A stretch of 64,000 nucleotides of DNA from Oscillospiraceae bacterium MB08-C2-2. GTDB lineage: Bacteria > Bacillota > Clostridia > Oscillospirales > Ruminococcaceae. A program made the position numbers and the translations under genes. Location of the stretch: NCBI GenBank assembly GCA_035621215.1, contig CP141729.1, positions 3,155,925 to 3,219,924 of the forward strand, given 5' to 3'. Below are positions 1 to 8,979 of the stretch, piece after piece (within the stretch, counting starts at the first letter, position 1; the number at the start of each line of letters is the position of its first letter). The notes under the pieces were generated by a model that was not told the DNA's origin, did not search any database, and worked only from the letters and a program-made list of their open reading frames with translations.

Positions 1-18
1 GTTGAAATTAAACTTTAA
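1..18 (+). CDS. rpsJ: 30S ribosomal protein S10, C-terminal end only (partial)
   Basis: The first six codons read V-E-I-K-L-stop, the usual C-terminal end of S10. S10 is the first gene of the S10 operon and lies directly before rplC in Firmicutes, so the short fragment is identified mainly by position and by this tail. The 62 bases that follow hold a small GTTGGC/GCCAAC hairpin and the AGGAGG site of rplC. The rest of the gene lies outside the window. Confidence 0.8.
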   Translation, partial: VEIKL

Positions 19-80
19 GGCGTAGGCAAGGTCACGTTGGCTAAGGGCCAACCAATAACCTGAAGGAGGAAAAACAGAGT

Positions 81-716
81 ATGCAAAAATGCATCGTAGG
101 CAAAAAAATCGGCATGACCCAGATTTTTGACGAGAACGGAAAAGTGATCCCTGTAACCGTTTTGGAAGCTGGCCCCTGTGTTGTCGTTCAAAAGAAAACA
201 GTCGAAAACGACGGCTACGAAGCCGTGCAGATCGGCTATGGCGACATCTCGGATAAGGCTGCAAGCAAACCCCTCAAGGGCCACTTTGCAAAATCCGATC
301 TGCCTGTCAAGCGCCATCTGAAGGAGTTTCGTTTAGACGATTGCTCCGCTGTCAGCGTAGGCGACATCATCAAGCCCGATACCTTTGTGGTGGGCGATAC
401 TGTTGATGTTTGCGGCGTGTCCAAAGGTAAAGGCTATGCCGGTACCGTTAAGCGTCACAATGGCGCTATCCAGAAGAAATCCCACGGTGGCGGCCCTGTT
501 CATCGGCACGCCGGTTCCATGGGCGCCTGCTCCACACCTTCCCGTGTTATGAAGGGCAAGAAACTGCCTGGTCACATGGGCGCTGAGCAGGTCACCGTTC
601 AAAATCTCGATGTTGTGAAGATCGACGCTGAGAACAACCTGATTGCGCTGCGGGGCGCTGTGCCCGGCCCTAAGGGCGGCATCGTTTACCTGACTGACAG
701 CGTCAAGCAGGCTTAA
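81..716 (+). CDS. rplC: 50S ribosomal protein L3
   Basis: L3 binds 23S rRNA near the peptidyl transferase centre and starts large-subunit assembly. The 211 residues match the usual bacterial length. The N-terminus ([14 protein letters not shown]) is typical, and the glycine- and histidine-rich loop around residues 135-175 ([13 protein letters not shown], then KKLPGHMG) is the long extension that reaches toward the catalytic centre. The ATG at 81 follows GAAGGAGG with good spacing. First complete gene of the S10 operon here; rplD follows after 17 bases, so the two are co-transcribed. Confidence 0.97.
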   Translation: MQKCIVGKKIGMTQIFDENGKVIPVTVLEAGPCVVVQKKTVENDGYEAVQIGYGDISDKAASKPLKGHFAKSDLPVKRHLKEFRLDDCSAVSVGDIIKPDTFVVGDTVDVCGVSKGKGYAGTVKRHNGAIQKKSHGGGPVHRHAGSMGACSTPSRVMKGKKLPGHMGAEQVTVQNLDVVKIDAENNLIALRGAVPGPKGGIVYLTDSVKQA

Positions 717-733
717 GGGAAGGAGGAAACACA

Positions 734-1357
734 ATGCCTAAAGTAACAGTATATGATATGACCGGCAAATCGGTCGGCGATATGGAGCTTGCGGATACCG
801 TTTTTGGTATTAACCCCAGCAAGTCCGTTATGCACGCCGCGGTTGTGAATTACCTCGCCAATCAGCGTCAGGGCACACAGTCCACACTGACCCGGACCGA
901 GGTACAGGGAGGCGGCCGCAAGCCCTGGAGACAAAAAGGAACCGGACATGCCCGCCAGGGTTCCATCCGGGCTCCCCAGTGGAGACACGGCGGTATTGCC
1001 TTGGGCCCCAAGCCCCGGGATTACAGCTACTCTCTCAACAAAAAGGTGAAGAGACTGGCCATTAAATCGGCTTTCTCCTCCAAGGTGCTGGATAACGATA
1101 TGATCGTTGTTGATTCCATCACACTGGATGCCTACAAAACCAAGGATATGGTCAAAATGCTGACCGCTCTTGGCGCAAAGAAAAAGGCCCTTATCGTGAT
1201 GCCCAGCGTGGATGACAAAATCATCCGCAGTGCTGGCAACATCCCCGGCGTCAAAACCGCAATCCCCGGTACCCTCAATGTGTACGACATTCTTAACTGC
1301 GACACATTTATTGTGGCAAAAGATGCCGTGACCAAGATCGCGGAGGTGTATGCATAA
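734..1357 (+). CDS. rplD: 50S ribosomal protein L4
   Basis: L4 is a primary 23S rRNA-binding protein whose loop lines the nascent peptide tunnel. In some bacteria it also represses its own operon; nothing here shows that it does so in this organism. The protein has 207 residues. The tunnel loop is evident at about residues 55-90 (GGGRKPWRQKGTGHARQG), the most conserved part of the family. The start follows GGAAGGAGG. Its TAA stop shares one base with the ATG of rplW (TAATG), so the genes are likely translationally coupled. Confidence 0.97.
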   Translation: MPKVTVYDMTGKSVGDMELADTVFGINPSKSVMHAAVVNYLANQRQGTQSTLTRTEVQGGGRKPWRQKGTGHARQGSIRAPQWRHGGIALGPKPRDYSYSLNKKVKRLAIKSAFSSKVLDNDMIVVDSITLDAYKTKDMVKMLTALGAKKKALIVMPSVDDKIIRSAGNIPGVKTAIPGTLNVYDILNCDTFIVAKDAVTKIAEVYA

Positions 1358-1653
1358 TGAAAGCACCACAGGATATTATTCTGGCTCCGGTTATCACCGA
1401 GCGCAGCATGTCCGGAATCGCCATCAAGAAATATACCTTCAAGGTAGCCAAGGATGCCGGCAAGATCGAGATCCGCCACGCGGTGGAAAGCCTCTTCCCC
1501 GGTACCAAGGTTAAGGCGGTCAACACCATGCATGTCCGTGGCCATGAGCGTCGGCAGGGCCGTTACACCGGCTTTACCCCCAGCTGGAAAAAGGCCATTG
1601 TTACTGTCACTGAGGACAGCAAGGGCATCGAGTTCTTCGAGAGCATGGTCTAA
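1357..1653 (+). CDS. rplW: 50S ribosomal protein L23
   Basis: L23 sits at the exit of the peptide tunnel, where it docks trigger factor and SRP. At 98 residues it is of normal length. The PVITERSM segment near the N-terminus and the basic RRQGRYTGFTPSWKKA stretch are typical. Its ATG overlaps the stop of rplD by one base. A 73-base gap with a small GGGGTT/AACCCC hairpin separates it from rplB. Confidence 0.96.
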   Translation: MKAPQDIILAPVITERSMSGIAIKKYTFKVAKDAGKIEIRHAVESLFPGTKVKAVNTMHVRGHERRQGRYTGFTPSWKKAIVTVTEDSKGIEFFESMV

Positions 1654-1726
1654 GGGCAGGTTCTCCTAGCCTAGTGTATGGGGTTCTCATAACCCCGCAA
1701 AATAATATGAGGAGAGTGAAACTCAC

Positions 1727-2560
1727 ATGGCTATAAAGAGCTTTAAGCCGACAACCCCTTCCCGCCGCCAAATGACGGTTACGGATTACTCGGGGCTGTC
1801 AAAGGTTGAGCCGGAAAGAAGCCTGCTCACCAGCCTGAAGAAAAATTCAGGCCGCAACAACTTGGGCCGTATCACTGTTCGCCATAGAGGCGGCGGCAAT
1901 CGGCGCAAATACCGTATCATCGACTTCAAGCGGGACAAGGCCGGCATTCCTGCCACTGTTCTGACTCTGGAGTATGATCCTAACCGCAGCGCCCACATTG
2001 CTCTTCTTCAGTATGAAGACGGCGAAAAGCGCTATATCATCGCTCCCAACGAGCTGAAAGTCGGCGACACTGTCGTTTCTGGTGCTGGCGCAGACATCAA
2101 GCCCGGTAATGCAATGCCTATGGCCAGCATTCCGGTTGGTACCTTTATCCATAACGTAGAGCTTTATCCCGGAAAAGGCGCTCAGCTGGCCCGCTCCGCT
2201 GGTATCATGGCTCAGCTCATGGCTAAAGAAGGTGCCTACGCACTGGTTAGACTGCCCTCCGGCGAGCTTCGCAACGTACCGGTTGGCTGCATGGCTACCA
2301 TCGGTCAGGTCGGCAACACCGACCATGAAAATGTATCCTACGGTAAAGCCGGCCGTAAACGCCACATGGGTTGGAGACCTCAGGTTCGTGGTTCTGTCAT
2401 GAACCCCTGCGATCACCCCCACGGCGGTGGTGAAGGCAAGAGCCCTGTGGGCCGTTCCGGACCTGTTACCCCTTGGGGCAAGCCGGCTTTGGGTTACAAG
2501 ACTCGCAAGAAGCATAACCGGAGCGATAAGTTCATTGTTAAGCGCAGAGGCGCCAAGTAA
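1727..2560 (+). CDS. rplB: 50S ribosomal protein L2
   Basis: L2 is needed for subunit association and peptidyl transferase activity. The 277 residues include the OB-fold RNA-binding domain (about 40-120) and an SH3-like domain (about 130-200). The highly conserved loop HPHGGGEG lies near residue 230, containing the histidine placed close to the catalytic centre, followed by a basic tail ([17 protein letters not shown]). The start follows GAGGAGAG. rpsS follows after 23 bases. Confidence 0.97.
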   Translation: MAIKSFKPTTPSRRQMTVTDYSGLSKVEPERSLLTSLKKNSGRNNLGRITVRHRGGGNRRKYRIIDFKRDKAGIPATVLTLEYDPNRSAHIALLQYEDGEKRYIIAPNELKVGDTVVSGAGADIKPGNAMPMASIPVGTFIHNVELYPGKGAQLARSAGIMAQLMAKEGAYALVRLPSGELRNVPVGCMATIGQVGNTDHENVSYGKAGRKRHMGWRPQVRGSVMNPCDHPHGGGEGKSPVGRSGPVTPWGKPALGYKTRKKHNRSDKFIVKRRGAK

Positions 2561-2583
2561 GGGCTGAAAGGAGGCATTCACAG

Positions 2584-2859
2584 ATGGGCAGAAGCGTAAA
2601 AAAGGGACCATTCGTGCAACCTAAGCTGCTCAAGCGCGTTCAGGATATGAACGAGAACAAAGAGAAAAAGGTACTCAGGACATGGAGCCGCGCATCCACC
2701 ATTTTCCCCGATTTTGTGGGTCACACCTTTGCGGTGCATGACGGCAGAAAGCATGTTCCTGTATATGTTACAGAGGATATGGTTGGCCACAAGCTGGGAG
2801 AATTTGCGCCTACGCGCACATACCGCGGCCATGCCGGAGCCAAAAAGAGCGGCAAATAG
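2584..2859 (+). CDS. rpsS: 30S ribosomal protein S19
   Basis: S19 lies in the head of the small subunit, forms a complex with S13 and contacts the A-site tRNA. The 91-residue protein has the standard start RSVKKGPFV, the core [17 protein letters not shown] and the end YRGHAGAKK. The ATG follows AAAGGAGG. It is placed between rplB and rplV as in most bacteria. Confidence 0.97.
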   Translation: MGRSVKKGPFVQPKLLKRVQDMNENKEKKVLRTWSRASTIFPDFVGHTFAVHDGRKHVPVYVTEDMVGHKLGEFAPTRTYRGHAGAKKSGK

Positions 2860-2883
2860 AAGGTGCCGAAAGGAGGAAGACAC

Positions 2884-3222
2884 ATGGAAGCAAGGGCTTA
2901 TTTAAAACATGCCCGTATTTCGCCCCGCAAGGTGCAAATTGTGCTTGATTTGATTCGCAACAAGCCGGTTGATATGGCAACTGCTATATTGAAGTATACC
3001 CCCAAATCCGCATGCGAGCCGCTTGAGAAGCTTCTGAAATCGGCAATGGCCAATGCGGAAAACAACCACAACATGGATAAAAACTCCCTGTATGTGGCGG
3101 AATGCTTTGTAACCCCCGGGCCGACCCTCAAGAGGATTCGTCCCTCGGCCAAGGGCAGAGCTTTCCGGGTTCTGAAAAGAACCTCACACGTTACCATTGT
3201 GCTTAAAGAGCGCGAAGAATAG
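2884..3222 (+). CDS. rplV: 50S ribosomal protein L22
   Basis: L22 binds all six domains of 23S rRNA, and its beta-hairpin lines the peptide tunnel. I chose the ATG at 2884 because it lies a normal distance behind AAAGGAGG and gives the family start [17 protein letters not shown]. An in-frame ATG at 2863 would add seven residues but lies in front of that site. The protein is then 112 residues. The hairpin region near residues 80-100 reads [17 protein letters not shown], the segment altered in macrolide-resistant mutants of other species; no insertion or deletion is evident. Confidence 0.95.
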   Translation: MEARAYLKHARISPRKVQIVLDLIRNKPVDMATAILKYTPKSACEPLEKLLKSAMANAENNHNMDKNSLYVAECFVTPGPTLKRIRPSAKGRAFRVLKRTSHVTIVLKEREE

Positions 3223-3241
3223 TCGAAAGAGGAGGTAAACT

Positions 3242-3937
3242 ATGGGCCAAAAAGTAAATCCGCACGGTCTTCGTGTTGGTGTAATCAAGGATTGGGATTC
3301 CCGCTGGTTTGCTCGTGACAATGCTTTCGGCGATACTTTGGTTGAGGATTATAACCTGCGCAAGTACCTCAAGAAAGCTCTGTATGACGCTGGTATCCCC
3401 CGCATTGAAATCGAGCGTGATGCCACTAAGGTGCGCATTCACATTCACTGCGCCCGCCCCGGTATTGTTATCGGCAAGGGTGGTTCCGAAATCGAAAAAA
3501 CCCGCAAGCAGTGCGAAACTATCATCAACAAAAACCGCTCTGAGAAGCTGGCTGTTTATGTTAATGTGGTTGAAGTCAAGCAGGTGGATAAAAACGCCCA
3601 GCTTGTCAGCGAAAACATTGCAGCTCAGTTGGAGGGACGTGTTTCTTTCCGCCGCTGCATGAAGCAGGCCATCGGCAGAGCCATGCGCTTTGGTGCCAAG
3701 GGTATCAAGGTTCAGGTTTCCGGCCGTTTGGGCGGCGCTGAAATCGCCCGTACTGAACATTATCATGAGGGCACCATTCCTCTGCAGACCCTGAGAGCTG
3801 ACATTGACTACGGCTTTGCCGAAGCCAACACCACCTACGGGAAAATCGGCGTCAAGGTCTGGATCTACGCCGGAGAGGTGCTACAGGATGTCAGAAAGCA
3901 GCAGCCCCGCAGGGATCGGGAAGGAGGCAAACGTTAA
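3242..3937 (+). CDS. rpsC: 30S ribosomal protein S3
   Basis: S3 forms part of the mRNA entry tunnel and takes part in ribosomal helicase activity. The 231 residues hold a KH type II domain (about 40-110) with the nucleic-acid-binding loop [10 protein letters not shown], followed by the C-terminal S3 domain (about 120-205) and a short basic tail. The start [13 protein letters not shown] is standard. The stop overlaps the rplP start by one base (TAATG), which suggests translational coupling. Confidence 0.97.
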   Translation: MGQKVNPHGLRVGVIKDWDSRWFARDNAFGDTLVEDYNLRKYLKKALYDAGIPRIEIERDATKVRIHIHCARPGIVIGKGGSEIEKTRKQCETIINKNRSEKLAVYVNVVEVKQVDKNAQLVSENIAAQLEGRVSFRRCMKQAIGRAMRFGAKGIKVQVSGRLGGAEIARTEHYHEGTIPLQTLRADIDYGFAEANTTYGKIGVKVWIYAGEVLQDVRKQQPRRDREGGKR

Positions 3938-4365
3938 TGCTTCTGCCTAAGAGAGTTAAATACAGACGTGTTCACAGAGGCCGCATGAAGGGCAAGGCCA
4001 CCCGCGGCAATAAGGTCACCTACGGTGATTTCGGCCTGCAGGCCACCGAGCCGGCTTGGATTACTTCCAACCAGATCGAGGCCGCTCGTATCGCCATGAC
4101 CCGTTACATCAAGCGTGGCGGTCAGGTATGGATCAAGATTTTCCCCGATAAGCCGGTTACTGAAAAACCCGCCGAAACCCGCATGGGCTCCGGTAAGGGC
4201 AGCCCGGAATACTGGGTGGCTGTTGTTAAGCCCGGCCGTGTTATGTTTGAAATCGGTGGCGTTTCTGAGGAACTTGCTCGTGAGGCTATGCGCCTTGCAT
4301 CCCACAAGCTGCCGATCAAGTGCAAGTTTATTCTCAAGGAAGATAAGGAGGGCGATCAGATATGA
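3937..4365 (+). CDS. rplP: 50S ribosomal protein L16
   Basis: L16 organises the A-site region of the large subunit and helps position aminoacyl-tRNA. The 142-residue sequence begins [19 protein letters not shown] and carries the conserved loop [19 protein letters not shown] near residues 82-100, which reaches toward the A site. It overlaps rpsC by one base and rpmC by four (ATGA). Confidence 0.97.
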   Translation: MLLPKRVKYRRVHRGRMKGKATRGNKVTYGDFGLQATEPAWITSNQIEAARIAMTRYIKRGGQVWIKIFPDKPVTEKPAETRMGSGKGSPEYWVAVVKPGRVMFEIGGVSEELAREAMRLASHKLPIKCKFILKEDKEGDQI

Positions 4366-4565
4366 AGGCTACCGAAATTCGGGAACTTTCCGAGGCTGAG
4401 CTGGGTCAAAAGCTGAGCGATCTTAAAGCCGAGCTTTTCAATCTTCGCTTCCAGCACGCTATCAACCAGCTTGAGAATCCCATGCGGCTCAAGACTGTCC
4501 GCAAGGATATTGCCCGGGTGAAAACCATTATCAAGCAGCGCGAACTTGGCAGCGTGAAACAGTAA
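4362..4565 (+). CDS. rpmC: 50S ribosomal protein L29
   Basis: L29 is a small helical protein beside the tunnel exit, next to L23. The 67 residues form the usual two-helix hairpin: [23 protein letters not shown], a turn with NQLENPMR, then a second basic helix [14 protein letters not shown]. The ATG overlaps the rplP stop (ATGA); its ribosome site GGAGGGC lies within rplP. Confidence 0.96.
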   Translation: MKATEIRELSEAELGQKLSDLKAELFNLRFQHAINQLENPMRLKTVRKDIARVKTIIKQRELGSVKQ

Positions 4566-4584
4566 GGGAAGGGAGGAATAAGCT

Positions 4585-4842
4585 GTGAGTGATCGGAACC
4601 TTAGAAAATCCAGAACCGGCAAGGTTGTCAGCGATAAGATGGATAAAACTGTTGTTGTTGCCATTGTTGACAATGTGCGGCACCCCCTTTACAAAAAGAT
4701 CATCAAGCGCACCATCAAGGTTAAAGCCCACGACGAAAAGAACGAATGCGGCGTTGGCGATACTGTTGAATTGATGGAAACACGCCCCTTGTCTAAGGAC
4801 AAACGGTGGCGGGTGGCCCGGATACTGGAAAAGGCGAAATAA
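4585..4842 (+). CDS. rpsQ: 30S ribosomal protein S17
   Basis: S17 is an OB-fold primary 16S rRNA binder in the body of the small subunit. The 85-residue protein has the signature [21 protein letters not shown] and the later block [20 protein letters not shown]. It starts with GTG at 4585, behind GGGAGG. An unusual 101-base gap with two hairpins separates it from rplN. Confidence 0.96.
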   Translation: MSDRNLRKSRTGKVVSDKMDKTVVVAIVDNVRHPLYKKIIKRTIKVKAHDEKNECGVGDTVELMETRPLSKDKRWRVARILEKAK

Positions 4843-4867
4843 GCAAATCCCCACATGCAGTCTAATT

Positions 4868-4914
4868 TAAGCGCCCGCCTTTTGCGGGTAGAGACTCTGC
4901 CAAAGCAGAGTACA
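4868..4914 (+). other. Two tandem hairpins in the rpsQ-rplN gap
   Basis: The gap between rpsQ and rplN is about 100 bases, long for this operon. It holds a CCCGC/GCGGG hairpin and then a perfect ACTCTGC/GCAGAGT hairpin with a four-base loop. Neither is followed by a T-run, so they are not ordinary terminators. They could be mRNA processing, stability or regulatory elements; the sequence does not decide between these. Confidence 0.5.
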
Positions 4915-4943
4915 GGTAAGTTAGTCGAAAGGAGGAACGCACT

Positions 4944-5312
4944 GTGATACAGATGCAGACCTATCTCAAGGTTGCGGATAACACCGGCGCAAAAGAGCTT
5001 ATGTGTATCCGTGTTTTAGGCGGTTCCAGAAGACGTTATGCCAACATTGGCGATGTCGTTGTGGCTTCCGTTAAGAAAACCGCCCCCGGCAGCAATGTCA
5101 AAAAGGGCGATGTTGTAAAAGCTGTTATTGTTCGTTCCGCTAAGGGTCTTCGGAGAAGTGATGGTACCTACATCCGCTTTGATGACAATGCGGCGGTTAT
5201 TATTCGTGAAGATAAAAACCCCAGAGGTACCCGTATTTTTGGGCCTGTGGCAAGAGAGCTGCGCGAAAAGGAATATCTTAAAATCCTGAGCCTTGCTCCC
5301 GAAGTATTGTGA
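4944..5312 (+). CDS. rplN: 50S ribosomal protein L14
   Basis: L14 lies at the subunit interface and takes part in bridges to 16S rRNA. At 122 residues it has the standard length, beginning [20 protein letters not shown] and continuing with [17 protein letters not shown]. It starts with GTG at 4944 after GAAAGGAGG. First gene after the double-hairpin gap, and the usual start of the spc operon. Confidence 0.97.
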   Translation: MIQMQTYLKVADNTGAKELMCIRVLGGSRRRYANIGDVVVASVKKTAPGSNVKKGDVVKAVIVRSAKGLRRSDGTYIRFDDNAAVIIREDKNPRGTRIFGPVARELREKEYLKILSLAPEVL

Positions 5313-5328
5313 TTGGAGGTGTCGTGAA

Positions 5329-5652
5329 ATGAATAAGGTTCATGTTAGAAAAGGCGACACAGTCGTGATCCTGTCGGGTAAGGATAAGGGCAAAAAGGGC
5401 AAGATCCTTGCGGTCAGCCCTAAAGAGGGAAAGGTCATTGTTGAAGGTCTCAACATGATGACCAAGCATGTCAAGCCTCGGCGTATGGGCGATCCCGGCG
5501 GTATTATTCCGGCTGAGGGCGCACTGTATTCCAGCAAGGTCATGCTGGTTTGCCCCAAATGTGGCAAACCCACCCGTCTTGGCCATAAGATCCTGAGCGA
5601 CGGCGAGAAAAAGCGCCTGTGCAAGAACCAAGGCTGTGGCGAAACATTTTAA
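5329..5652 (+). CDS. rplX: 50S ribosomal protein L24, zinc-motif form
   Basis: L24 is an assembly-initiating protein near the tunnel exit. I place the start at ATG 5329, behind GGAGGT, giving 107 residues beginning [15 protein letters not shown]; a longer in-frame start at 5293 overlaps rplN and lacks a ribosome site. The KOW motif spans about residues 4-32 ([12 protein letters not shown]). The C-terminal part has CPKC and later C-x4-C cysteines, a possible zinc site seen in a subset of Gram-positive L24 proteins. Confidence 0.95.
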   Translation: MNKVHVRKGDTVVILSGKDKGKKGKILAVSPKEGKVIVEGLNMMTKHVKPRRMGDPGGIIPAEGALYSSKVMLVCPKCGKPTRLGHKILSDGEKKRLCKNQGCGETF

Positions 5653-5669
5653 GTGAGGAGGATGGAAAC

Positions 5670-6209
5670 ATGGCAAGAATGCGAGAGCTCTACACAAGTG
5701 AGATCGCTCCTGCTCTGATGAAAAAGTTCGGCTATAAAAGTGTCATGCAAATCCCGAAGCTTGAAAAGATCGTCGTAAATATTGGTTGTGGCGAAGCCCG
5801 CGACAATCAAAAGATGATGGATGCAGTGATGGATGACCTGGCAAAAATCACCGGCCAAAAGGCTGTTGTGTGCAAGGCCCGCAAATCTGTGGCTAATTTC
5901 AAGCTCCGTGAGGGCATGGTGATCGGCGCCAAGGTAACGCTGCGCGGTGAGCGGATGTATGAATTTGCAGACCGCCTCTTTAATGTGGCACTGCCCCGTG
6001 TGCGTGACTTCCGTGGTATCAATCCCAACGGTTTTGATGGCAGAGGTAACTACTCCTTTGGCCTCAAAGAACAGCTGATCTTCCCCGAGATCGACTACGA
6101 TAAGATCGATAAGGTTCGCGGCATGGATATCAACTTTGTTACCACCGCGAAAACCGACGAGGAATCCAAAGAGCTTTTGGGCCTTTTGGGCGCTCCGTTT
6201 ACTAAGTAA
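5670..6209 (+). CDS. rplE: 50S ribosomal protein L5
   Basis: L5 binds 5S rRNA and contacts P-site tRNA. The ATG at 5670 lies behind GTGAGGAGG and gives 179 residues, the canonical length; an in-frame ATG at 5619 would read back into rplX. Typical blocks are [15 protein letters not shown] near residue 32, [15 protein letters not shown] near 70 and the end LLGLLGAPF. rpsZ follows after 13 bases. Confidence 0.96.
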   Translation: MARMRELYTSEIAPALMKKFGYKSVMQIPKLEKIVVNIGCGEARDNQKMMDAVMDDLAKITGQKAVVCKARKSVANFKLREGMVIGAKVTLRGERMYEFADRLFNVALPRVRDFRGINPNGFDGRGNYSFGLKEQLIFPEIDYDKIDKVRGMDINFVTTAKTDEESKELLGLLGAPFTK

Positions 6210-6222
6210 GGAGGATTGGACT

Positions 6223-6408
6223 GTGGCTAAAAAGTCTATGATAGCGAAACAGCGCGGGTTGGCCAAATTTTCCACAAGAGCGTATAACCGCTGCAAAATT
6301 TGTGGAAGGCCACACGCCTACCTTCGCAAGTTCGGCGTTTGCCGCATCTGCTTCCGGGAGCTTGCCTATAAGGGCCAGATTCCTGGTGTTAAAAAAGCCA
6401 GCTGGTAA
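6223..6408 (+). CDS. rpsZ: 30S ribosomal protein S14, zinc-binding type Z
   Basis: This is the short zinc-binding S14 found in most Gram-positive bacteria, placed in the head of the small subunit. It starts with GTG at 6223 behind AAGGAGG and has 61 residues. The zinc knuckle is complete: Cys24-x2-Cys27 and Cys40-x2-Cys43. The start ([10 protein letters not shown]) and the end ([10 protein letters not shown]) are standard. A longer in-frame start lies inside rplE and is not supported by a ribosome site. Confidence 0.96.
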   Translation: MAKKSMIAKQRGLAKFSTRAYNRCKICGRPHAYLRKFGVCRICFRELAYKGQIPGVKKASW

Positions 6409-6473
6409 TCAGCGGGTTTTGGCGGCTATTTAATGATAATGAGTTTTAAGCACGAGCAAAGGAGGTAGACGGC

Positions 6474-6872
6474 ATGCATGTAACCGATACCATCGCTGAC
6501 ATGCTGACACGTATCCGCAACGCCAATTCGGCGAAGCATGATACTGTTGATATCCCTGCGTCTAAAATGAAGAAGGCTATTGCTCAGATTCTTGTTGACG
6601 AGGGATATGTTAAAAACTTCACCGTTGCGGAAGACGGCAAACAGGGCGTTATCCGCATCACTCTGAAGTATGGTCAAAGCAAATCCCAGGTTATCTGTGG
6701 ACTGCGCAGAATTTCTAAGCCCGGTTTGCGTATTTATACTAGCTGTGAGGACATGCCAAAGGTTATGAAGGGGTTGGGTATTGCCATCCTTTCCACCTCT
6801 CGGGGCGTTATGACTGATAAGGCTGCTCGCAATGCCAAGGTTGGCGGCGAAGTCCTAGCTTATATCTGGTAA
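6474..6872 (+). CDS. rpsH: 30S ribosomal protein S8
   Basis: S8 is a primary 16S rRNA binder and, in E. coli, the repressor of the spc operon; that role is not shown here. The 132 residues open with [17 protein letters not shown] and end with the conserved [26 protein letters not shown], which carries the rRNA-binding STSxG motif. The ATG follows AAAGGAGG. Confidence 0.97.
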   Translation: MHVTDTIADMLTRIRNANSAKHDTVDIPASKMKKAIAQILVDEGYVKNFTVAEDGKQGVIRITLKYGQSKSQVICGLRRISKPGLRIYTSCEDMPKVMKGLGIAILSTSRGVMTDKAARNAKVGGEVLAYIW

Positions 6873-6887
6873 AGGGAGGGTAGAAAA

Positions 6888-7433
6888 ATGAGTCGAATTG
6901 GTAAAAAACCCATCCCGGTTCCAAATGGCGTTGATGTTAACATCGATGGCAGCAAGGTGGTTGTCAAGGGCGCTAAGGGAACGCTTTCCGGCGAATTTTC
7001 CCCTCTTATGACCATCACCCGGGAAGGAAACGAAATTCTCGTAACACGCCCCAATGATGAAAAAGAAAACAGGAGCCTCCACGGTTTAACCCGGAGCCTG
7101 ATTTTCAACATGGTGGTTGGTGTTTCTGAGGGCTTCAGCAAAACTCTGGAAGTCAACGGCGTTGGCTACAGAGCAGCAAAGCAGGGCAAAGACCTTGTTA
7201 TGAATCTTGGATATTCTCATCAGGTTATTGTTCCGGAAGAAGAAGGCCTTTCTATCGAAGTGCCTGCTCCCAACCGCATTGTGGTTTCCGGCAGCGATAA
7301 GCAGAGAGTCGGCCAGCTGGCCGCTGAGATTCGCGGCAAGCGTCCTCCCGAGCCTTATAAGGGCAAGGGAATCAAATATGTTGACGAAGTTATCATCCGC
7401 AAGGAAGGTAAAGCCGGCAAGGGTAAAAAATAA
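6888..7433 (+). CDS. rplF: 50S ribosomal protein L6
   Basis: L6 lies near the GTPase centre of the large subunit. The 181 residues hold two repeats of the L6 fold (about 1-82 and 90-170), the second with the signature [13 protein letters not shown]. The start [12 protein letters not shown] is standard, and the C-terminus has a basic tail (KAGKGKK). The ATG follows AGGGAGGG. Confidence 0.97.
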   Translation: MSRIGKKPIPVPNGVDVNIDGSKVVVKGAKGTLSGEFSPLMTITREGNEILVTRPNDEKENRSLHGLTRSLIFNMVVGVSEGFSKTLEVNGVGYRAAKQGKDLVMNLGYSHQVIVPEEEGLSIEVPAPNRIVVSGSDKQRVGQLAAEIRGKRPPEPYKGKGIKYVDEVIIRKEGKAGKGKK

Positions 7434-7451
7434 GTAAGGAGGGAATAAGAC

Positions 7452-7811
7452 ATGGTGAAAAAGCCTGATCGTAACAAAGCAAGGCTGAAAAGACATGCGA
7501 GAATTCGCAACAAAGTCAGCGGCACTCCGCAGCGTCCCCGCCTGAATGTATTCCGCTCCAGCCAGCACATCTATGCACAGATTATTGATGATGTGGCCGG
7601 TGCTACACTGGTATGTGCCTCCACCCAGGATAAGGGCTTTGAAGGCAATGGCGGAAACAAAGATGCAGCCCACAAGGTGGGCAAGGCTCTGGCAGAGAAA
7701 GCTGCTGCCAAGGGCATAACCACAGTGGTTTTCGACCGCAGCGGTTATATCTATCACGGACGTATCAAAGAACTTGCAGAGGGAGCCCGCGAGGGCGGCC
7801 TGACATTCTAA
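7452..7811 (+). CDS. rplR: 50S ribosomal protein L18
   Basis: L18 binds 5S rRNA with L5 and forms the central protuberance. At 119 residues it is of normal length. Typical blocks are [23 protein letters not shown] near the N-terminus and [26 protein letters not shown] at the C-terminus. The ATG follows AAGGAGGG. Confidence 0.96.
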   Translation: MVKKPDRNKARLKRHARIRNKVSGTPQRPRLNVFRSSQHIYAQIIDDVAGATLVCASTQDKGFEGNGGNKDAAHKVGKALAEKAAAKGITTVVFDRSGYIYHGRIKELAEGAREGGLTF

Positions 7812-7828
7812 TTAAGGAGGGATGCTTT

Positions 7829-8329
7829 TTGGCACGAATTGATGGCTCTGTTCTGGACCTGACTGAGAGAGTCGTTTCCATTAACCGTGTTGCTAAAACG
7901 GTTAAGGGCGGACGTATATTCAAATTCGCAGCTCTGGTTGTTGTTGGCGACGGCAACGGCGTAGTGGGCTTTGGATTGGGAAAGGCATCCGAGGTTCCCG
8001 AGGCTATCCGCAAGGGAATTGAGGACGCCAAGAAAAACTTGCACAAGATTTCCCTGCGCGGCACAACCATTCCCCACGATGTAGTGGGCGTATTCGGAGC
8101 CGCACGGGTTTTGATGAAACCCGCCCCTCAAGGTACCGGCGTTATTGCCGGCGGTCCTGTGCGTGCGGTACTGGAAGTTGCAGGTATCAAGGATATCCGT
8201 ACAAAATGCCTGCGCTCCAACAACCCCTGTAATGTGGTAACCGCAACAATCGAAGGCTTGGTATCTCTGCGTGATGCCGCCCAGATTGCCGCCACTCGGG
8301 GCAAAACTGTTCAGGAAATCCTGGGCTAG
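7829..8329 (+). CDS. rpsE: 30S ribosomal protein S5
   Basis: S5 lies at the mRNA entry channel and affects accuracy. I set the start at TTG 7829, eight bases after AAGGAGG; no ATG fits. The 166 residues hold the double-stranded-RNA-binding S5 domain (about 8-75, with [16 protein letters not shown]) and the C-terminal domain with [15 protein letters not shown], where spectinomycin-linked and fidelity changes occur in other species. Confidence 0.96.
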   Translation: MARIDGSVLDLTERVVSINRVAKTVKGGRIFKFAALVVVGDGNGVVGFGLGKASEVPEAIRKGIEDAKKNLHKISLRGTTIPHDVVGVFGAARVLMKPAPQGTGVIAGGPVRAVLEVAGIKDIRTKCLRSNNPCNVVTATIEGLVSLRDAAQIAATRGKTVQEILG

Positions 8330-8345
8330 GGAAGGATGGTCGGTT

Positions 8346-8522
8346 ATGAACTACAGTATCAAATTGGTTAAGAGCCTCATTGGTAGCAAGAAAGATCAGA
8401 TCGCCACCGCCCATAGCCTTGGGCTTAAGAAAATCGGTCAGGTTGTTACTCAGCCTGACAATGCAGCTACCAAAGGTAAAATCGCAAAAATCGCTCACCT
8501 GGTTGAGGTGAAACAAGCTTAA
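8346..8522 (+). CDS. rpmD: 50S ribosomal protein L30
   Basis: L30 is a small ferredoxin-fold protein of the large subunit, absent from some bacterial phyla. The ATG at 8346 gives 58 residues beginning [13 protein letters not shown] and including the motif [11 protein letters not shown] longer in-frame start at 8271 would overlap rpsE by about 60 bases. The ribosome site (GGAAGG) lies 11 bases upstream. Confidence 0.94.
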   Translation: MNYSIKLVKSLIGSKKDQIATAHSLGLKKIGQVVTQPDNAATKGKIAKIAHLVEVKQA

Positions 8523-8541
8523 GGTAAGGAGGTGCAGTGAA

Positions 8542-8979
8542 ATGAAATTGCATGAGCTTTCTCCGGTTCCCGGGTCAAACAAAAAGGTATACCGCAAAGG
8601 CAGAGGCGCCGGCTCGGGTAACGGAAAAACAGCCGGTAAGGGCCATAAGGGACAAAAAGCTCGCTCCGGTGGTACACGTCCCGGCTTTGAAGGTGGCCAG
8701 ATGCCTCTTCAAAGACGTATCCCCAAGCGCGGCTTCAACAACATTTTTGCTGTTCGTTATGCTACGCTGAATATTCAGGATCTCAATAAGCTTGAGGAGG
8801 GTTCTGTGGTGGATGTCCAGACTGTTATTGCAGCCGGACTTCTGAAAAAGCCATTGGATGGTCTCAAGATTCTTGGGAAGGGCGAGCTGACTAAAAAGCT
8901 GACTGTTAACGCAGCTGCTTTTTCAGCTACTGCTAAGCAAAAGATCGAACAGGCTGGCGGGAAGGCTGAGGTGATATAG
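8542..8979 (+). CDS. rplO: 50S ribosomal protein L15
   Basis: L15 is a late-assembly protein with a long basic N-terminal extension that penetrates 23S rRNA. The 145 residues start with [12 protein letters not shown], followed by the glycine-rich [19 protein letters not shown] and [17 protein letters not shown]. The ATG follows GGAGGTG. Its TAG stop is directly followed by the secY GTG start. Confidence 0.97.
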   Translation: MKLHELSPVPGSNKKVYRKGRGAGSGNGKTAGKGHKGQKARSGGTRPGFEGGQMPLQRRIPKRGFNNIFAVRYATLNIQDLNKLEEGSVVDVQTVIAAGLLKKPLDGLKILGKGELTKKLTVNAAAFSATAKQKIEQAGGKAEVI

